Shown: positions 8,503 to 11,552 of the stretch, in pieces
Numbering within the stretch: position 1 is the first letter of the stretch
How the letters are laid out: every line of letters begins with the position of its first letter
NCBI GenBank assembly: GCA_016839995.1
Contig: JAEOTD010000127.1
Coordinates: 1 to 11,552, forward strand
Origin: Candidatus Hermodarchaeota archaeon
GTDB taxonomy: Archaea > Asgardarchaeota > Hermodarchaeia > Hermodarchaeales > Hermodarchaeaceae
DNA: 11,552 nt
Direction: 5' to 3'
Position numbers and translations under genes: made by a program
Notes under the pieces: generated by a model
Told to the model about the DNA's origin: nothing
The model's input: only the letters and a program-made list of their open reading frames with translations
The model's database searches: none

Positions 8503-8691
8503 GTTTTATCACCAAACCTTACAACCTATAATGAAAACTGAATTCGTTTGGTTGGGTCAGTATTCATACTATAAATCTGCTTACCTAAGCTTAAGACCAG
8601 AGCCCATACTTCGCTCCTTTTGAAATCCATAGGAACCACAAGTTTTATCGAATCCATTGCCCCCGATTCTTCCAGAGGAGCCTGCATTCAA
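8503..8691. promoter_or_regulatory. Divergent intergenic promoter region
   Basis: This region lies between two genes read in opposite directions. TATAAA at 8570-8575 reads TTTATA on the minus strand, so one AT-rich core could serve either direction. On the minus strand it is preceded by the purine-rich GCAGA, a possible BRE, and would give a start near 8547 and a leader of about 45 nt for the oxidoreductase. A second minus-strand candidate is CATTATAG (about 8526-8533). The 8-nt palindrome TAAGCTTA (8586-8593) lies near the expected plus-strand start. No mapping data support these calls. Confidence 0.5.
8675..8680 (+). promoter_or_regulatory. Probable ribosome-binding site of the AIR-synthase-like gene
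   Basis: GAGGAG lies 11 nt before ATG 8692, longer than the 4-6 nt seen at the other genes here. An in-frame ATT at 8686 has exactly 5 nt spacing, but ATT starts are very rare. The TTG at 8620 has no such site. Confidence 0.5.
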
Positions 8692-9729
8692 ATGCCAAAG
8701 AAATTACCTTCCATTGTGTCTGAGGTTAAAGAGTACTGGGGATTACGTCGAAAACAGCCCATTGGGCAATTGGTGACTATTCTCCGGAATGAGGGATTCA
8801 AATGCCCTCATGTGCTCTCGTCAATTGGAGAGGATTCAGCCGCTATTGACCTTGGTGGTGAGAACCTTATTCTGCTTTCTACTGACGCCGTCATTCCTGA
8901 GCTGGCAGAATCAAAGCCTTACGTGGCAGGGTATGCTGCAATTCTCGTAAACATCAATGATATCTATGCTGCAGGAGGGCGTCCCATTGTGGCCATGGTC
9001 AATATTGCTTTCACCGAGATGAAGGATGGAGTGAAGTTTATGGAAGGCATCTGTGAAGCAGGGCGAAAGTTCCGAGTGGAAGTGGTTCGTGGTCATACAA
9101 CCCCTCATGCACCCATTAACGGAGTTAGTGCATCGATTTGTGGCACGGTTCCTCGAGACGCATACATTAGTGCGGGAGGTGCCCAACCCGGTGACCTGGT
9201 GATTCTAGCTGTCGATTTGGAGGGACGAAAATCTCCGAATTATGAATATGGTTGGGACACAACGGTTCTGAAGAGTTCAGAAGATGTTCTGAAACGCTAT
9301 GAGGCGATGCGCGTCTTAGCTGATGAAAACCTCCTTTCGGCATCGAAGGATCTGAGTAATGGTGGAATAGTTGGAACGATTCTGTTGATGTTAGAGTATG
9401 CACAAAAGGGTGCAACCCTCGATTTGACTGCGATTCCAATTCCTAGTGGTCTTGATCTTTCAGATTGGTTGAAGATGTACATTTCAACAGGATTTGTCGT
9501 TACAACCATTCCCGATAATGTCGAAAGGGTCAAGTCTATTTTTGAACAACACAAACTGACTGCTGCTCAAATTGGAATGGTTGATACCTCTCAAAAGCTT
9601 ACGATCCAACTCGAAAAAGAGAAGACAACCATCTTTGATTTCACTCAAGAATCCATCGTGGCTCCACCTCCACCCCCGCAGCTGAATCGGATAGCAACTC
9701 GCAGAAGAGACGACACAAAGGAGAATTAA
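8692..9729 (+). CDS. AIR-synthase-related (PurM/HypE-fold) protein
   Basis: This cytoplasmic protein belongs to the PurM/HypE/SelD/ThiL ATP-binding superfamily. Counting from ATG 8692 (345 aa), it has GEDSAAID (46-53), VNINDIYAAGGRP (85-97), RGHTTPHAPING (133-144), KDLSNGGI (219-226) and STGF (265-268). The block VNINDIYAAGGRP and the position of the GHT motif recall methanogenesis marker 2 (TIGR03267) and the sll0787-type AIR-synthase-related proteins, not PurM itself. Members bind ATP, but the reaction of this branch is not established. Where relatives usually have GGHT this protein has RGHT. The C-terminus has five prolines (325-329) and a basic tail not expected in the core fold. The frame is open upstream to a TTG at 8620, which would add 24 poorly conserved-looking residues. 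The ATG was preferred because of the GAGGAG ahead of it, but the start is uncertain. Confidence 0.85.
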   Translation: MPKKLPSIVSEVKEYWGLRRKQPIGQLVTILRNEGFKCPHVLSSIGEDSAAIDLGGENLILLSTDAVIPELAESKPYVAGYAAILVNINDIYAAGGRPIVAMVNIAFTEMKDGVKFMEGICEAGRKFRVEVVRGHTTPHAPINGVSASICGTVPRDAYISAGGAQPGDLVILAVDLEGRKSPNYEYGWDTTVLKSSEDVLKRYEAMRVLADENLLSASKDLSNGGIVGTILLMLEYAQKGATLDLTAIPIPSGLDLSDWLKMYISTGFVVTTIPDNVERVKSIFEQHKLTAAQIGMVDTSQKLTIQLEKEKTTIFDFTQESIVAPPPPPQLNRIATRRRDDTKEN

Positions 9730-9737
9730 GCCCTAGT

Positions 9738-9748
9738 CATAAATATGA
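9738..9748 (+). promoter_or_regulatory. TATA-like box ahead of the coiled-coil gene
   Basis: CATAAATATGA lies in the 61-nt gap after the AIR-synthase-like gene. With archaeal spacing, transcription would start near 9768, downstream of the GTG at 9764 and upstream of the TTG at 9791, which favours the TTG start. It is a weak call; read-through from the upstream gene is also possible. Confidence 0.35.
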
Positions 9749-9780
9749 GGAAATCTAACAGTTGTGCACGGACAATGTAG

Positions 9781-9785
9781 GGTGA
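9781..9785 (+). promoter_or_regulatory. Ribosome-binding site of the coiled-coil gene
   Basis: GGTGA, 5 nt before TTG 9791, matches the 3' end of archaeal 16S rRNA and the spacing of the other genes here. It selects the TTG over the upstream in-frame GTG at 9764. Confidence 0.6.
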
Positions 9786-9790
9786 GTTAT

Positions 9791-10393
9791 TTGGCAACTG
9801 AGAAATCAACTGAGAAAGATTATCCGGCTGAAGTATCTAAAGCAGTGAAAAAAGTCAACACAATTGTCAAGGACATGCACAAAGAGCTTCTGAAACAACG
9901 GGAACTAAGTGGATCAGCGGAAGCCCGAATTGATGAATTGAATCGAGCGTTACAGAACAAGATTTCGACAATCGAGCGACTGGAAAGGACTATAACCGAA
10001 CTGAAAGAGTCTGCTGACCAGACGACTGATCTAATGGTGAAAAATCGGGCTTTAGAATCTGAATTGAATGCCATTAAGACGCAATTGGAGAAAATGTCAG
10101 ATACGTATAAAGAGCTAGTTTCTGAGCAGGAAGCGTCAATCCCTGTACAAGAGCTCTTAGCCCTGTATATCGCGTTACTTGAAGATGTCTTCTATGCCCA
10201 ACCGCACGCTAAGACCTTGTTCATTATGCATGGAAGAAAGAAAGAAATGAGCCGAGATGAAATTATCAAAACTGCTGGACACGAACCCACGGCTATTCGA
10301 AAGGCGTTGGGAGATCTTTCCCGAGCAGAGTTAATTGACTATGACGTTGAAGCGGGAAATGCAAAACTCAAGAAGCGGCTTTATCCGACTTAG
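9791..10393 (+). CDS. Coiled-coil protein with C-terminal winged-helix-like domain
   Basis: From TTG 9791 this is a 200-aa protein; an in-frame GTG at 9764 would add nine residues. Residues about 12-115 are highly charged with heptad-like spacing of Leu, Ile and Val (for example ERLERTITELKESADQ), so a long coiled coil is expected, probably giving dimers. Residues about 119-200 look like a winged helix: helices in VQELLALYIALLEDVF, then MSRDEIIKTAGHEPTAIRKALGDLSRAELI with a typical helix-turn-helix rhythm, then a short strand pair (IDYDVEAGNAKLKKRLYP). No signal peptide or TM helix is seen. The likely role is DNA binding or regulation; the target is unknown. It lies 61 nt after the AIR-synthase-like gene on the same strand. 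Its TAG overlaps the TAA of the convergent gene on the other strand. The domain call is by eye. Confidence 0.82.
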   Translation: MATEKSTEKDYPAEVSKAVKKVNTIVKDMHKELLKQRELSGSAEARIDELNRALQNKISTIERLERTITELKESADQTTDLMVKNRALESELNAIKTQLEKMSDTYKELVSEQEASIPVQELLALYIALLEDVFYAQPHAKTLFIMHGRKKEMSRDEIIKTAGHEPTAIRKALGDLSRAELIDYDVEAGNAKLKKRLYPT

Positions 10394-11394
10394 ACTTTCA
10401 TATCGGTTAGTTGTTGGTTGAACCGTGGTAAACTGTGGAGATTGGCGGCGAGATTACAGATATACCGGCTGAGTTCAGCGTGAATTATGCGTTCAGTATC
10501 GGACATGGTCTTACTATCTGCGGCTTTGTCCACGAGTTCACGTGCACTTCGATGAACGACGCCTACAACCCGTTTTTCGACATCAGCAGGTCCCCAATCG
10601 AAGGATCGAAGGTTTCGTTTTGCTTCAGAAATACTTGATTTTACTGAGTTTGATTCTAGGGCATTGGCCAGTTGTTCATAGAATTCACTACTGGCTCCAG
10701 CGATTTGGTTTCGTTCACGGCTAGTCAGCTCCGTTCCCATCGAACCTCTTCGTGCTAATTCTTGGAGGAGGCCAGCACAGGGGGCTTCAGCTAGAAAACG
10801 CCGTGCTAGAGTATAGAAGACTTGACTTGCAATGTGCGTGACTTCTTTGATTACGTCCCGAGGTTCACTGTAACGGAATAGTTCTCGACAGGATTCGAAC
10901 CAGTAATTGGGCAGGAGTAGGTGGCTTCTACTCGAATACTTATCTAATAATTGTTGAATTGGGGGCAGAAGTTTATCAGGATCAATGATTGAGAGTCGCC
11001 GTTGAAAGGGTTTTCCAGTGAGTCCTGCTAGGTCTTCACTTGCTTCAGCAATTAATTGCTGGGTTGCAAGGATGGGTTCTTTAACCTTGATTTTGGGAGT
11101 TTTTCCGTCTCGTGATGTTGCATATGAGTCGAGTGCCGCTTCAATACGTTCAAGATGTGTAAGGATGACTTTGATTGTATCGTCCACAAAGGAAGAGCCC
11201 GAGGGAGCATTGTTATTTTTTCCAAGGGTCTGTTTCACTGATTCACGGACTGCCCTAACTCCACTTGCAAGTTGGTTAATTTGTGTCGAGTCAAGGTCCC
11301 CTTCTGCCTCTATTGTAATGAGTGCGTGAATTAGAGTAGAGTTGACTGTGGTGAGAATGAGGATGCGTTCCAGCAACTCTTCTGCCGTTATCAA
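10390..11394 (-). CDS. Unrecognised all-helical cytoplasmic protein
   Basis: I do not recognise this 334-aa protein. It has no signal peptide, TM helix, nucleotide-binding motif or metal cluster. It is rich in Leu, Ala, Glu, Arg and Ser and appears almost wholly helical, in two parts. The first (1-100) ends in a polar, basic linker, DGKTPKIKVKEP. The second (about 105-334) contains Trp and aromatic positions such as LLLPNYWFESCRELFRYSEP (about 169-188) and SFDWGPADVEKR (about 265-276). This could suit a scaffold or binding role, but that is a guess. The start is TTG 11394, with GGAGAGGA at 11401-11408 and a 6-nt spacer. An in-frame TAG at 11410-11412 rules out a longer form. It follows the gene at the right edge by 27 nt, so the two are probably co-transcribed. 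Its 3' end overlaps the convergent coiled-coil gene by 4 nt. Confidence 0.82.
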   Translation of the reverse strand: MITAEELLERILILTTVNSTLIHALITIEAEGDLDSTQINQLASGVRAVRESVKQTLGKNNNAPSGSSFVDDTIKVILTHLERIEAALDSYATSRDGKTPKIKVKEPILATQQLIAEASEDLAGLTGKPFQRRLSIIDPDKLLPPIQQLLDKYSSRSHLLLPNYWFESCRELFRYSEPRDVIKEVTHIASQVFYTLARRFLAEAPCAGLLQELARRGSMGTELTSRERNQIAGASSEFYEQLANALESNSVKSSISEAKRNLRSFDWGPADVEKRVVGVVHRSARELVDKAADSKTMSDTERIIHAELSRYICNLAANLHSLPRFNQQLTDMKV

Positions 11395-11400
11395 CCGTCT

Positions 11401-11408
11401 TCCTCTCC
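11401..11408 (-). promoter_or_regulatory. Ribosome-binding site of the helical protein
   Basis: The minus strand reads GGAGAGGA, then AGACGG, then TTG. The good match and 6-nt spacing establish the TTG start at 11394. Confidence 0.7.
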
Positions 11409-11421
11409 ACTAATAGAGCGT

Positions 11422-11552
11422 TTATTTCATTTCAAGATTGAAGAGTTCAGCCACATCGCGGATAGAAGCCCGAAGCACTTCTTCGCCGACACCCTTGGAC
11501 TTCTTGAACCACCCGCGTCGTAGTGGCGAGGGGCCAGCATGAAGGTCTACTA
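11422..11552 (-). CDS. C-terminal end of a gene cut by the right edge
   Basis: The minus-strand frame is open from the window edge to TAA at 11422-11424, giving 42 residues that begin VDLHAGPSPLRRGWFKKSKG and end IRDVAELFNLEMK. The composition is protein-like and ends in an amphipathic helix, and the stop falls 27 nt before the next gene in the same direction, as expected for operon partners. The family cannot be recognised from this fragment. It is supported by frame openness, composition and context only. Confidence 0.65.
   Translation of the reverse strand, partial: VDLHAGPSPLRRGWFKKSKGVGEEVLRASIRDVAELFNLEMK

Noticed and set aside
8692..9729. HypE, SelD, ThiL or true PurM
   Set aside because: No hydrogenase, selenium or thiamine genes are nearby, no Cys/Sec active-site loop or C-terminal HypE cysteine is seen, and the motif set fits AIR-synthase-related proteins better.
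1..11552. CRISPR array, tRNA, rRNA, insertion sequence or prophage
   Set aside because: No regular direct repeats, cloverleaf sequences, transposase motifs or phage genes were found, and nearly all sequence is accounted for by the listed genes.

Overview
The window looks archaeal. Three things point that way. TATA-like boxes sit upstream of genes (TATAAA at 8570-8575, ATAAAT near 9741). The gene families are an F420-type LLM oxidoreductase, an AIR-synthase-related protein close to methanogenesis marker 2, and a coiled-coil protein with a winged helix. Translation uses many GTG and TTG starts, most with a GGTGA or GGAGG Shine-Dalgarno match 4-6 nt upstream. Base composition is roughly mid-40s % GC by eye. 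An Asgard (Thorarchaeota-like) or deep euryarchaeal source is possible, but nothing here fixes the lineage. No rRNA, tRNA, CRISPR array, transposase or phage gene was seen, and no gap between genes exceeds about 190 nt.

Positions 1-7425, all on the minus strand, form one ABC transporter operon. In transcription order it holds ATPase 1 (7425-6694), large FtsX-like permease A (6697-3788), ATPase 2 (3769-2753) and permease B (2748 to beyond the left edge). The genes overlap by 4 nt or lie 18 and 4 nt apart. The two halves are paralogous ATPase plus permease modules of the LolCDE/MacB (mechanotransmission, type VII) class. Such systems do not move solutes through a channel; they use ATP to drive movements of large extracellular domains. 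The most unusual element is ATPase 2. Beyond its nucleotide-binding domain it carries a segment resembling a SpoVT/AbrB swapped-hairpin domain, then a four-cysteine zinc ribbon.

Positions 7426-9729 hold a divergent gene pair. An LLM-class, probably F420-dependent, oxidoreductase runs leftward (8502-7561). An AIR-synthase-related protein runs rightward (about 8692-9729). They share an intergenic region with a TATA core readable on both strands. The oxidoreductase lies 135 nt upstream of the ABC operon in the same direction.

Positions 9730-11552 hold a coiled-coil protein with a C-terminal winged helix (plus strand), which ends tail-to-tail with an unrecognised all-helical 334-residue protein (minus strand); their stop codons overlap. 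Just upstream of that protein, also on the minus strand, is the C-terminal end of a further gene cut by the right edge.

The transporter's substrate, and any functional link between it and the enzymes to its right, cannot be read from this sequence.
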